This document shows, one piece after another, positions 28,379 through 36,375 of a DNA stretch of 62,220 bases. Positions within the stretch are counted from its first letter, which is position 1. Each line of letters opens with the position of its first letter. The translations under genes were made by a program, and so were the position numbers. Below the pieces are notes generated by a model. That model made no database searches. It was not told where the DNA came from and was given only the letters and a program-made list of their open reading frames with translations. This DNA is from Streptomyces sp. ISL-1 (GTDB lineage Bacteria; Actinomycetota; Actinomycetes; Streptomycetales; Streptomycetaceae): contig NZ_JAGGOI010000047.1 of the NCBI RefSeq assembly GCF_018614585.1, positions 1 through 62,220 on the forward strand, read 5' to 3'.

Positions 28379-28450
28379 CGCCTGCGGCGGGCCGCTTCCC
28401 CACCCCACCGCTCCCCCTACGCCCGTGGGCGTCAGGACCTCCGTCCCGAA

Positions 28451-28528
28451 CCGGGGCTTCGCCCCGGACCCCGGTACGCCCTTCGGGCGTGTCCTCAATC
28501 GCCGGACGGGCTTGAACGGCGATTGAGG
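28451..28528. repeat. Extragenic palindrome cluster between convergent genes
   Basis: Three hairpins follow one another: 28451-28467 (7-bp arms, loop TTC), 28476-28490 (6-bp arms, loop TTC) and 28493-28528 (12-bp arms CCTCAATCGCCG/CGGCGATTGAGG). Such palindromic blocks recur between convergent streptomycete genes and can act as terminators for both flanking genes. Confidence 0.7.
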
Positions 28529-28560
28529 AGCGGGGCGCGGGGCGGAGCCCCGGTCGGGAA

Positions 28561-29385
28561 CTAACCCTGCTGGCAGGAGGGGCACCAGAAAAGATTGCGT
28601 GCGGCGAGAGCGGCGGTGCGGATCTCGCCGCCGCAGACATGGCAGGGCAGTTGGGCCCTACGGTAGACGTAGACCTCGCCGCCGTGGTCGTCGACGCGCG
28701 GTGGGCGGCCCATCGCCTCGGGGGTGTGCTCGGGGCGCACGGTGTCGATGCGGTTGTTGCGTACCCCCTCGCGCATCAGCTCCACGAGGTCGGTCCAGAT
28801 CGCTGTCCACTCGGCGCGGCGCAGGTCGATGCCCGTGCGGTAGGGGTCGATGCCGTGCCGGAAGAGGACCTCGGCGCGATAGACATTGCCGACGCCCGCG
28901 ATGATCTTCTGGTCCATCAGCAGCGCGGCGACCGTGGTGCGGGAGCGGGAGATACGAGCCCATGCCCGCTCGCCCCCGGAGTTGCACGCGGCGTCGTCGG
29001 CGCGCAGCGGGTCGGGGCCGAGGCGGTCGTGTATCACCTGCTTCTCGCCGTCGGCGATCAGCTCACAGGCGGTGGGGCCGCGCAGATCGACGTACGCGGT
29101 GGGGCAGGCCAGACGCAGCCGGACCGTGTCGGTGGGCGGAGGCGGGGGCGCGGCGCCGAAGTTCACCTTGCCGAAGAGGCCGAGGTGGATATGGACCCAG
29201 CCGAGCGGGCCGAAGCCGAGGAAGAGGTGCTTGCCGTGCGCCTCGGTGCTCTCCATGACCTGGCCGTCGAGCAGCGCCGCACTGTCGGAGAACTTCCCCT
29301 GCGGGCTGGTCGCCCGCACAGGCCGGCCGCCGAACCTCTCGAAGTGGTCGGCGGCCAGTCGGTGGATCGTATGACCCTCGGGCAT
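28561..29385 (-). CDS. Fpg/Nei-family DNA glycosylase (endonuclease VIII-like)
   Basis: A 274-residue base-excision repair enzyme. It starts MPEGHTIHRL, so after Met removal P2 is the catalytic Schiff-base nucleophile and E3 the helper acid; the H of PEGHT is typical of Nei rather than Fpg (PELPE). A helix-two-turn-helix segment (LLMDQKIIAGVGNVYRAEVL) and a C-terminal zinc finger (CHVC and CPSC) are intact. It removes oxidised bases and nicks the strand. The ATG overlaps the rpiB stop (TGATG), so the two genes are translationally coupled. Confidence 0.93.
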   Translation of the reverse strand: MPEGHTIHRLAADHFERFGGRPVRATSPQGKFSDSAALLDGQVMESTEAHGKHLFLGFGPLGWVHIHLGLFGKVNFGAAPPPPPTDTVRLRLACPTAYVDLRGPTACELIADGEKQVIHDRLGPDPLRADDAACNSGGERAWARISRSRTTVAALLMDQKIIAGVGNVYRAEVLFRHGIDPYRTGIDLRRAEWTAIWTDLVELMREGVRNNRIDTVRPEHTPEAMGRPPRVDDHGGEVYVYRRAQLPCHVCGGEIRTAALAARNLFWCPSCQQG

Positions 29386-29873
29386 CAGCCTTGCTGCGGG
29401 TGGTGCGCCGGGATCGGAGGGAGCTCGCCGGTCGACTCGTACGCGGTGAGCATCTGGATGCGCCGGGTGTGACGCTCCTCACCCGAGTACGGCGTAGTGA
29501 GGAAGATCTCGACGAACTTCGTCGACTCCTCCAGCGTGTGCATCCGGCCGCCGATGGCGACGACGTTGGCGTCGTTGTGCTCACGGCCGAGCGCCGCGGT
29601 CTGCTCGCTCCAGGCGAGTGCGGCGCGCACGCCCTTGACCTTGTTCGCGGCGATCTGCTCGCCGTTGCCGGAGCCGCCGATCACAATGCCGAGGCTGTCG
29701 GGGTCCGCGGCCGTCTTCTCGGCGGCACGCAGGCAGAACGGCGGGTAGTCGTCCTGGGCGTCGTAGATGTGGGGGCCGCAGTCGACGGGGTCGTGGCCAT
29801 GGGCCGTGAGCCACTCGACGAGGTGGTTCTTGAGTTCGAAGCCGGCATGGTCGGAGCCGAGGTACACGCGCAT
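29385..29873 (-). CDS. rpiB: Ribose-5-phosphate isomerase B
   Basis: A 162-residue RpiB/LacAB-family enzyme interconverting ribose 5-phosphate and ribulose 5-phosphate in the pentose phosphate pathway. The N-terminal SDHAG (D8, H9) and the anion-binding loop GGSGNGEQIAANK are intact. The loop has a glutamate (E72) and lacks the cysteine of E. coli RpiB, as in the mycobacterial enzyme, where Glu75 acts as the base. ATG 29873. It is translationally coupled to the downstream Nei glycosylase and divergent from the amino acid permease at 30057. Confidence 0.95.
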   Translation of the reverse strand: MRVYLGSDHAGFELKNHLVEWLTAHGHDPVDCGPHIYDAQDDYPPFCLRAAEKTAADPDSLGIVIGGSGNGEQIAANKVKGVRAALAWSEQTAALGREHNDANVVAIGGRMHTLEESTKFVEIFLTTPYSGEERHTRRIQMLTAYESTGELPPIPAHHPQQG

Positions 29874-30056
29874 GGTCCGAGTGTGGCACGCGCGGGGCTG
29901 GGTAGCGGTCAGCGGGGTCCGGACCCGTAAGGGTCGCGGGCCTTCCGCTTATCGCATCGACCTAACGATACGGAGACGGGACTTCCGTGATCGGGTATCG
30001 CAGGTTTGAATGCGGGGGCTCGTGACCCGAGTGCTCTCAAACCTAAGGAATCGTCC

Positions 30057-31541
30057 ATGACCTCGCAGCAGACCCTCACGAAGGAAGGCGGGAAGCCCGG
30101 TATACCTGGGGACCCGAATTCCTCCGGCGGTCTCCAGGCCGGTCTCAAGAACCGCCATCTGTCCATGATCGCCATCGGCGGAGTGATCGGCGCGGGCCTG
30201 TTCGTCGGCTCCAGTTCCGGTATCGCCGCGGCAGGCCCAGCCATCCTTCTGTCGTACGCACTCGTAGGCGCACTGGTCGTCTTCGTGATGCGGATGCTCG
30301 GCGAGATGGCCGCCGCCAACCCGACCTCCGGCTCCTTCTCCGCCTACGCGGACCGGGCGCTCGGCCGCTGGGCCGGGTTCTCGATCGGCTGGCTGTACTG
30401 GTTCTTCTGGGTCGTGGTGCTGGCGGTCGAGGCGACCGCCGGCGCGAAGATCCTCGAAAGCTGGATACCGGCGGTCCCGCAGTGGGGCTGGGCGCTGATC
30501 GTGATGCTGGTGCTGACGGCGACGAACCTCGCCTCGGTGTCGTCGTACGGCGAGTTCGAGTTCTGGTTCGCGGGCATCAAGGTCGTCGCGATCAGCGCGT
30601 TCGTACTGATCGGTGTGCTCGCGGTCTTCGGGTTGCTGCCCGGTTCGGACAACCCCGGTGCGGGCTTCGCACACCTCACCGACGCCGGCGGATTCCTGCC
30701 GAACGGCGCGGGCGCGATCCTGACCGGTGTGCTGATGGTCGTCTTCTCCTTCATGGGCAGCGAGATCGTGACCCTGGCCGCCGGTGAGTCCGAGGACCCG
30801 CAGCGCGCGGTCACCAAGGCGACGAACAGCGTGATCTGGCGGATCGGTATCTTCTACCTGGGCTCGATCTTCGTGGTGCTGACGCTGCTGCCGTGGAACG
30901 ACAAGTCGATCGTCGACAAGGGCTCGTACGTCGCCGCCCTCGACTCGATCGGCATCGCGCACGCCGGCCAGATCATGAACGTGATCGTCCTGACGGCCGT
31001 CCTGTCGTGTCTCAACTCCGGGCTCTACACCGCCTCCCGGATGGCGTTCTCGCTCGGGCGGCGTGGCGACGCGCCGAAGGCCTTTGCCCGTACGAACTCG
31101 CGTGGCGTGCCGCGGGCGGCCATTCTCGGGTCCGTCGTCTTCGGCTTCCTCGCCGTCTTCTTCAACTACAAGTGGCCGGACACCGTCTTCGCGTTCCTGC
31201 TGAACTCGTCCGGCGCGGTCGCGCTGTTCGTATGGCTGGTCATCTGCGTCACCCAGCTGCGGATGCGCGGGATCATCCTGCGCGAGACGCCGGACAAGCT
31301 CGTCGTGCGGATGTGGCTCTTCCCGTACCTGACCTGGCTGACCATCGCGATGATCCTGTTCGTGCTGGGCTACATGATCTACGACGGGGGCGACCCGCGG
31401 GAACAGGTGCTGCTGTCGCTGCTGGTGGCGGCCGTGGTGATCGCGATCGCGGTCGGCCGTGAGAAGTTCGGGCGCGGCGGCGCGGTGAATTCCGCGGACG
31501 CCACTCAGAGCGATGTGAAGGACTCGGTCACCCGGTCCTAG
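30057..31541 (+). CDS. APC-family amino acid permease (GABA permease-like)
   Basis: A 494-residue transporter with about twelve hydrophobic segments and the amino acid transporter signature: HLSMIAIGGVIGAGLFVGSS in helix 1 and GEMAAANPTSGSFSAYADRA after helix 2. The length and C-terminal pattern (LRMRGIILRETPDKLVVRMW) match the GabP/CycA/ProY group of proton symporters; the substrate is not readable. ATG 30057, chosen for AAGGAA 9 bases upstream. A close paralogue lies at 32688 on the same strand, with bioY opposed between them. A 16-bp hairpin follows. Confidence 0.93.
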   Translation: MTSQQTLTKEGGKPGIPGDPNSSGGLQAGLKNRHLSMIAIGGVIGAGLFVGSSSGIAAAGPAILLSYALVGALVVFVMRMLGEMAAANPTSGSFSAYADRALGRWAGFSIGWLYWFFWVVVLAVEATAGAKILESWIPAVPQWGWALIVMLVLTATNLASVSSYGEFEFWFAGIKVVAISAFVLIGVLAVFGLLPGSDNPGAGFAHLTDAGGFLPNGAGAILTGVLMVVFSFMGSEIVTLAAGESEDPQRAVTKATNSVIWRIGIFYLGSIFVVLTLLPWNDKSIVDKGSYVAALDSIGIAHAGQIMNVIVLTAVLSCLNSGLYTASRMAFSLGRRGDAPKAFARTNSRGVPRAAILGSVVFGFLAVFFNYKWPDTVFAFLLNSSGAVALFVWLVICVTQLRMRGIILRETPDKLVVRMWLFPYLTWLTIAMILFVLGYMIYDGGDPREQVLLSLLVAAVVIAIAVGREKFGRGGAVNSADATQSDVKDSVTRS

Positions 31542-31556
31542 GCGTCCGTTCTGCTC

Positions 31557-31607
31557 GAAGGAGGCTCTCCGTACACGCCGGCAAGGCGCGAACGGAGAGC
31601 CTCCTTC
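31557..31607. terminator. Terminator between the first permease and bioY
   Basis: A 16-bp perfect inverted repeat (31557-31572 with 31592-31607, 19-base loop) between convergent genes. Confidence 0.85.
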
Positions 31608-31672
31608 ATGCTGTCCGCAGCCATGCTTTGCGCAGCCGGGACCACTCCTGCGAAAGCTTTGCCCCGGGAGCT

Positions 31673-32257
31673 TCAGCCCCGGCGGCCGATGAGCTTCCAC
31701 GCCGTGGGCAGCGCGCCCATCGCCAGTGCCGCCTTCAGCGCGTCACCGATCAGGAAGGGCGTCAGACCGGCGGCGACGGCCTGCGACAGCGTCATGCCGG
31801 TGGCCAGCGCCAGGTACGGGACACCGACCGCGTAGATGATCACCGAGCCGGCCGCCATCGCGCCCGCCGTGCGCAGGACGGAGCGGTCGGCGCCGCGGCG
31901 CGCGAGGGCGCCGACGGCGGTGGCGGCCAGCGTCATGCCGAGGATGTAGCCGAAGGACGGCATCGCGTAGCCCGAAGCACCCTGGGCGAACCAGGGCATG
32001 CCCGCCATGCCTACGACCGCGTAGAGCGCGAGGGAGAGAAAGCCGCGGCGGGCGCCGAGCGCGGTGCCGACGAGGAGGGCCGCGAAGGTCTGGCCGGAGA
32101 CGGGGACCGGGGAGCCGGGGACCGGGACGGAGATCTGGGCCGCGATGCCGGTGAGCGCGGCGCCGCCGACGACCAGCGCGATGCTCTTCGTACGTGAGGC
32201 AGGCAGCAGGTCGGCGAGGACCGCTCCCGGGCGTGAGGTGACGGAAGCAGTACTCAT
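31673..32257 (-). CDS. bioY: Biotin transporter BioY (ECF S component)
   Basis: A 194-residue membrane protein with six hydrophobic helices and BioY signatures (QISVPVPGSPVPVSGQTFAALLVG; GFLSLALYAVVGMAGMPWFA; GASGYAMPSFGYILGM; GLTPFLIGDALKAALAMG). BioY binds biotin and works alone or with an ECF energy-coupling module; no ecfA/ecfT genes are in the window. ATG 32257. It lies between two amino acid permease paralogues on the opposite strand. The 32258-32687 interval upstream holds no complete gene, only a possible permease remnant. Confidence 0.93.
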   Translation of the reverse strand: MSTASVTSRPGAVLADLLPASRTKSIALVVGGAALTGIAAQISVPVPGSPVPVSGQTFAALLVGTALGARRGFLSLALYAVVGMAGMPWFAQGASGYAMPSFGYILGMTLAATAVGALARRGADRSVLRTAGAMAAGSVIIYAVGVPYLALATGMTLSQAVAAGLTPFLIGDALKAALAMGALPTAWKLIGRRG

Positions 32258-32487
32258 CGGGACTCCGCGAAAGGTGAGGGCAGGTAAGGACAGGCTGACG
32301 CTAGCCCACCGGGAATCACTCGATCACCGTCAGTCGGCGACAAAGGCCGACTCTGCCGCTTGGTGGAGATCACACAAAGGTGGTCCGCCATGTGCAAGTT
32401 GGCGTGACGCTCGTCACTGAGGTCGGAGCCGAGTCGTCCCGTTCCGCGCCTCGGGGTCGAACTTGGGGAGACTGTGGAGTCCCGCCA

Positions 32488-32571
32488 AAGCGCAGGTGCT
32501 CTGGCCGGACGGCGCGACCGCGGCGGTGCCGCTGGTCGCGGGGCGCGAGAGGTTCGGGCGCGACGTAGGTG
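32488..32571 (+). pseudogene. Possible remnant of a permease C-terminus
   Basis: In one plus-strand frame this stretch encodes a peptide beginning AQVLWPDGATAAVPL and ending in GRERFGRDVG. The C-terminal tail of the upstream permease reads REQVLLSLLVAAVVIAIA followed by GREKFGRGG. QVL, A-AV, and GRE-FGR align with the same spacing. It lies just upstream of the second permease gene, so it could be the relic of a third tandem copy or of unequal recombination. Evidence is a short match by eye. Confidence 0.3.
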
Positions 32572-32687
32572 AGTGTTCACCTTGTGTGAGCATCGTGCCC
32601 GTATAGCGGACATGTGCCCCCTGCAAACGGGCGCGTGCCCAGACTGTCCTCCGCTCCCCGGCCCCAGCTACTGAACAGGGCACGCCC

Positions 32688-34118
32688 ATGTCTCGGACTT
32701 CCGCGCCCGCGCCGGTCGACCAACCGGTCGACGCGCCGCTCTCGCACGGACTCAAGCAACGCCATCTTTCGATGATCGCTCTCGGCGGCGTCATCGGCGC
32801 CGGACTCTTTGTCGGATCAGGCGCGGGCATCGCCGCCGCGGGACCTTCGATCGTCATCGCCTATGCGATCTCGGGCCTGCTCGTCATGCTCGTGATGCGC
32901 ATGCTCGGCGAGATGTCGGCGGCCAACCCGGCATCCGGATCCTTCTCCGTGCACGCCGAGCGGGCGATCGGTCCCTGGGCGGGCTTCACCGTGGGCTGGG
33001 CATTCTGGTTCCTGCTCTGTGTGGCCGTCGGCCTCGAAGGCATCGGCGCCGCCAAGATCATGACGGGCTGGCTGCCCGGCACTCCGGAGTGGGCCTGGGT
33101 CGCCCTGTTCATGCTGGTGTTCTGCGGCACCAACCTGGCGGCCGTGAAGAACTTCGGCGAGTTCGAGTTCTGGTTCGCCGCCCTCAAGGTCGGCGCGATC
33201 GCCCTCTTCCTGGGCATCGGCGTACTGGCCATCCTCGGCATCCTGCCGGGCACCGACGCCCCCGGCACCGCCAACCTCACGGGCGACGGCGGCTTCATGC
33301 CGAACGGCTCCGAGGGCCTCGTCGTCGGTCTGCTCGCCTCCGTCTTCGCGTACGGCGGCCTGGAGACAGTCACCATCGCGGCGGCCGAGTCCGAGCACCC
33401 GGTCCAGGGTGTCGCCAAGGCCGTGCGTACGGCGATGTGGCGTATCGCGCTCTTCTACATCGGCTCGATGGCGGTCATCGTGACCCTCGTGCCGTGGGGC
33501 GACCCGAAGGTCGTCGAGAAGGGCCCGTACGTCGCGACCCTCGACCACCTCGGAATCCCCGCCGCCGGCCAGATCATGAACGTGGTCGTACTGGTCGCCC
33601 TGCTCTCTGCGATGAACGCCAACGTCTATGGGGCCTCCCGCATGGCCTGCTCGCTGGTGGCCCGCGGCCAGGGCCCGAAGGCGCTGGGCAAGGTCTTCGG
33701 TGGTGTCCCGCGCGTCGCCGTGCTGGTCTCCTCCGTCTTCGGCTTCAGCTGCGTACTGCTCAGCTACTGGCGGCCCAACGACGTCTTCATGTGGCTGCTC
33801 AACATGATCGGCGCGGTGATCCTGGTCGTCTGGATCTTCATCGCCGTCTGCCAACTGGTGCTCCGCCGCAAGCTGGAGCGCGAGTCGCCGGAGAAGCTGG
33901 TCGTGAAGATGTGGCTGTACCCGGCGCTGACGTGGGTGGCGCTGGCGGGCATGGCGGCGGTGTTCGTTCTGATGGCGCGGGAGGCGGATACGCGTACGCA
34001 GCTGTATTACACGGGTGGGCTGGTGCTGGCGTTGGCCGTCGTGGGGTACGTCCGGCAGGTCGCGGTGGCGGCGAAGGGGGACGCTGAGGCGCTCGACGCC
34101 GAAGCGGGCAAGGGGTAG
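32688..34118 (+). CDS. APC-family amino acid permease, paralogue of the 30057 gene
   Basis: A 476-residue transporter, about twelve helices, strongly similar by eye to the upstream permease: HLSMIALGGVIGAGLFVGSG, GEMSAANPASGSFSVHAERA and FGEFEFWFAALKVGAIALF all align. It belongs to the same GabP/CycA/AnsP-type group; its substrate may differ, since helix 3 (GWAFWFLLCVAVGLEGIGAAK) diverges. ATG 32688 follows a long leader (430 bases to bioY). A 12+4-bp hairpin follows at 34197. Confidence 0.93.
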   Translation: MSRTSAPAPVDQPVDAPLSHGLKQRHLSMIALGGVIGAGLFVGSGAGIAAAGPSIVIAYAISGLLVMLVMRMLGEMSAANPASGSFSVHAERAIGPWAGFTVGWAFWFLLCVAVGLEGIGAAKIMTGWLPGTPEWAWVALFMLVFCGTNLAAVKNFGEFEFWFAALKVGAIALFLGIGVLAILGILPGTDAPGTANLTGDGGFMPNGSEGLVVGLLASVFAYGGLETVTIAAAESEHPVQGVAKAVRTAMWRIALFYIGSMAVIVTLVPWGDPKVVEKGPYVATLDHLGIPAAGQIMNVVVLVALLSAMNANVYGASRMACSLVARGQGPKALGKVFGGVPRVAVLVSSVFGFSCVLLSYWRPNDVFMWLLNMIGAVILVVWIFIAVCQLVLRRKLERESPEKLVVKMWLYPALTWVALAGMAAVFVLMAREADTRTQLYYTGGLVLALAVVGYVRQVAVAAKGDAEALDAEAGKG

Positions 34119-34196
34119 CCGGGGTCGTCCGGCAACCGTTTTCTCCTCAACTCCACCGGACTTCGTCCGGGGGCCCCAACGGGCTCGAAAAGCAAG

Positions 34197-34231
34197 CCGG
34201 ACCCCCGGGCCGTCACGGTCCGGGGGTCCGG
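34197..34231 (+). terminator. Terminator after the second permease
   Basis: A 12-bp perfect outer arm (34197-34208 with 34220-34231) and a 4-bp inner arm including one G-T pair, loop TCA, 79 bases after the permease stop. Confidence 0.8.
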
Positions 34232-34359
34232 CGCGTCCTGTCCCGTGCACACTCACGCGGACATGACCCGGACACCCTGTGTCCCCTCTGCCGCAACCCG
34301 TCGTCGGGAGCGTGGTGTACAGCGCCCCCCACGACCGAGGACCGACGAGGGAGACCCGC

Positions 34360-35475
34360 ATGCCCGCACTGCCGAGACGCCGCTCGATCCTTCTCGCGGC
34401 CGGCGCGGCGACCGCCGCGACCACCGTGTCCGCGCTGCCCGCCGCGGCGGCCCAGGTCCGTCAACACCCCGCTCCCGACCGGCCGTTGGTGATCGGACAT
34501 CGCGGTGCGGCCGGCTGGCGGCCCGAGCACACCGCGGCCTCTTACATCTTCGCCGTCCAGGCCGGAGCCGACTGGATCGAGCCGGACCTCGTCCCGACCA
34601 AGGACCATGTGCTGGTCGTCCGGCACGAGAACGAGATCTCGCAGACGACGGACGTCGCGAAGCATCCGGAGTTCGCTCAGCGCCGCACCACGAAGACGGT
34701 CGACGGGCGCGTGGTGACCGGCTGGTTCACCGAGGACTTCACGCTCGCCGAGCTGAAGACGCTGCGGGCCGTGGAGCGGCTGCCGCTGGTCCGCAACCGC
34801 AACACCGTCTTCGACGGCACCCAGCGGATCATGACCTTCCAGGAGGTCGTCGACCTCGCCCGCAGGCTCTCCCGCCGGCACGGCCGCCGGATCGCCGTCT
34901 TCCCGGAGACCAAGCACCCGACGTACTTCCGCTCCATCGGCCTCCCGCTGGAGCCTGAGCTCCTGCGCATCGTGCGCCAAGGCCACCTCGACGCCCGCGA
35001 GTGCGTCATCCAGTCCTTCGAACCCTCCAGCCTCCTGCGCATCGCCGACGCACGGCTGCGCCTCCCGCTCTGGCAGGCGCTGGGCACTTCCGGCGGCCCG
35101 TACGGGCACACCGCCACGTATGCGCAGATGATGACCCCGGCCGGGCTGCGGGAGATCGCCGAGTACGCGGACTGGATCGGGCCGGACAAGTCGTCGGTAC
35201 TCGCGCCGTCCCCGCTGCTGGCGGACGCGCACGCGGCGGGGTTGAAGGTCGGCGCGTACACCTTCCGCGCGGAGAACCAGTTCCTGCCGGCCGCGCTGCG
35301 GCGCGGCACCGGCCCGAGCGAGTTCGGTGACGCCTTCGCCGAGTACGCCCTGCATTACGGCCTCGGCGTGGACGCGGTCGTCACGGACTTCCCGGACCTC
35401 GCGGTGATCGCCCGGAACGACGTGAGTGCCAACGACGTGAGTGCCAACGACGTGAGTGCCAACGACGTGACGTGA
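34360..35475 (+). CDS. Exported glycerophosphodiester phosphodiesterase
   Basis: A 371-residue protein with a Tat-type signal (PRRRSILLAAGAATAATTV, cleaved probably after AAAA near residue 31) and a GDPD TIM barrel. The catalytic motif HR(x)nExD(x)nH is complete: H47-R48 (GHRGAAGWRPEHT), E74-P-D76 and H89. It hydrolyses glycerophosphodiesters outside the membrane to glycerol 3-phosphate and an alcohol, a phosphorus-scavenging role. ATG 34360 has GAGGGAG upstream. The C-terminus is four units of N-D-V-S-A made by a 15-base tandem repeat. Confidence 0.92.
   Translation: MPALPRRRSILLAAGAATAATTVSALPAAAAQVRQHPAPDRPLVIGHRGAAGWRPEHTAASYIFAVQAGADWIEPDLVPTKDHVLVVRHENEISQTTDVAKHPEFAQRRTTKTVDGRVVTGWFTEDFTLAELKTLRAVERLPLVRNRNTVFDGTQRIMTFQEVVDLARRLSRRHGRRIAVFPETKHPTYFRSIGLPLEPELLRIVRQGHLDARECVIQSFEPSSLLRIADARLRLPLWQALGTSGGPYGHTATYAQMMTPAGLREIAEYADWIGPDKSSVLAPSPLLADAHAAGLKVGAYTFRAENQFLPAALRRGTGPSEFGDAFAEYALHYGLGVDAVVTDFPDLAVIARNDVSANDVSANDVSANDVT
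35416..35470 (+). repeat. 15-bp coding tandem repeat at the GDPD C-terminus
   Basis: AACGACGTGAGTGCC occurs three times exactly (35416-35430, 35431-35445, 35446-35460) plus a 10-base partial unit, encoding NDVSA repeats and ending 5 bases before the end of the stop codon. Confidence 0.95.
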
Positions 35476-35519
35476 CCGGCGCCTGATCACAACCCGACCC
35501 TCCTGCTGCTAGATTGCAC

Positions 35520-35536
35520 TTGCATAAGATGTGCAA
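35520..35536 (+). promoter_or_regulatory. Nur-type (nickel/Fur-family) operator at the SOD promoter
   Basis: TTGCAT-AAGAT-GTGCAA fits the published Streptomyces Nur box (tTGCaa-N5-ttGCAA) with the correct 6-5-6 spacing. TAAGAT within it (35525-35530) is also a plausible -10 hexamer, so bound repressor would block initiation. The SOD start is 27 bases downstream. In S. coelicolor, Ni-Nur represses the iron SOD gene. Confidence 0.75.
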
Positions 35537-35562
35537 TAAGCAGCCGGAGGGACCGGACAGAC

Positions 35563-36204
35563 ATGGCCACCTACACGCTTCCTGAACTCCCCTATGACTA
35601 CGCGGCGCTCGAACCGGTCATCAACCCGCAGATCATCGAGCTCCACCACGACAAGCACCACGCCGCCTACGTCAAGGGCGCCAACGACACCCTCGAGCAG
35701 CTCCAGGAGGCGCGCGACAAGGAGGCATGGGGCGCGATCAACGGTCTGGAAAAGGGCCTCGCGTTCCATCTCTCCGGCCATATCCTGCACTCGATCTACT
35801 GGCACAACATGACGGGCGACGGCGGCGGCGAACCGCTGGAGAAGGACGGCGTGGGCGAGCTCGCGGACGCGATCGCCGAGTCCTTCGGCTCCTTCGCCAA
35901 GTTCAAGTCGCAGCTCACGAAGGCCTCCGCGACCACGCAGGGCTCGGGCTGGGGCGTTCTCGCCTACGAGCCGGTCAGCGGCCGTCTGATCGTCGAGCAG
36001 ATCTACGACCACCAGGGCAACGTCGGGCAGGGCTCGGTCCCGGTCCTGGTCTTCGACGCCTGGGAGCACGCCTTCTATCTGCAGTACAAGAACCAGAAGG
36101 TGGACTTCATCGAGGCGATGTGGAAGGTCGTCAACTGGCAGGACGTGGCGAAGCGTTACGCGTCCGCGAAGCAGCGTGCGAACAACCTGCTGCTCGTTCC
36201 GTAG
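35563..36204 (+). CDS. sodF: Iron/manganese-type superoxide dismutase
   Basis: A 213-residue cytoplasmic Fe/Mn-family SOD converting superoxide to hydrogen peroxide and oxygen. The four metal ligands are in place: H28 (IIELHHDKHH), H76 (GHILHSIYWHN), D165 and H169 (VFDAWEHAF). The sodF symbol is chosen because the Nur-type operator upstream is the known control of the streptomycete iron SOD; metal choice is inferred from that. ATG 35563 with CGGAGGGA upstream. The stop lies in a 12-bp tandem duplication, and a strong terminator follows at 36277. Confidence 0.93.
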   Translation: MATYTLPELPYDYAALEPVINPQIIELHHDKHHAAYVKGANDTLEQLQEARDKEAWGAINGLEKGLAFHLSGHILHSIYWHNMTGDGGGEPLEKDGVGELADAIAESFGSFAKFKSQLTKASATTQGSGWGVLAYEPVSGRLIVEQIYDHQGNVGQGSVPVLVFDAWEHAFYLQYKNQKVDFIEAMWKVVNWQDVAKRYASAKQRANNLLLVP

Positions 36205-36224
36205 CACCCTCAGTAGCACCCGAT
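36201..36224 (+). repeat. 12-bp tandem duplication over the SOD stop codon
   Basis: GTAGCACCCTCA (36201-36212) is followed by GTAGCACCCGAT (36213-36224), matching in the first nine bases; both contain the TAG. Confidence 0.75.
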
Positions 36225-36276
36225 GAGCGTCCTGCTCGTGATCGTCTTCTCAACCTTCACGTGCGGGCGGAATGAC

Positions 36277-36315
36277 GAAGGACCCCCGCGAGGACGTGAC
36301 TCGCGGGGGTCCTTC
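36277..36315. terminator. Bidirectional terminator between SOD and the nitroreductase-like gene
   Basis: A 15-bp perfect inverted repeat (36277-36291 with 36301-36315, 9-base loop) between convergent genes. Confidence 0.9.
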
Positions 36316-36334
36316 CATGAGCGATGGCCGAAGA

Positions 36335-36375
36335 CCGGTCAGTCACCGGTCAGTCGAGGAACGGTCAGTCGAAAA
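36335..36375 (-). repeat. 15-bp tandem repeats over the nitroreductase-like stop codon
   Basis: Units 36361-36375, 36346-36360 and partial 36335-36345 share CGGTCAGTC. The first unit contains the gene's TGA (36365-36367); the second repeats it after the end of the gene. Confidence 0.8.

Noticed and set aside
32254..32613. 119-residue minus-strand frame overlapping the bioY leader
   Set aside because: It is rich in R, S and P without a domain, and overlaps the bioY start region.
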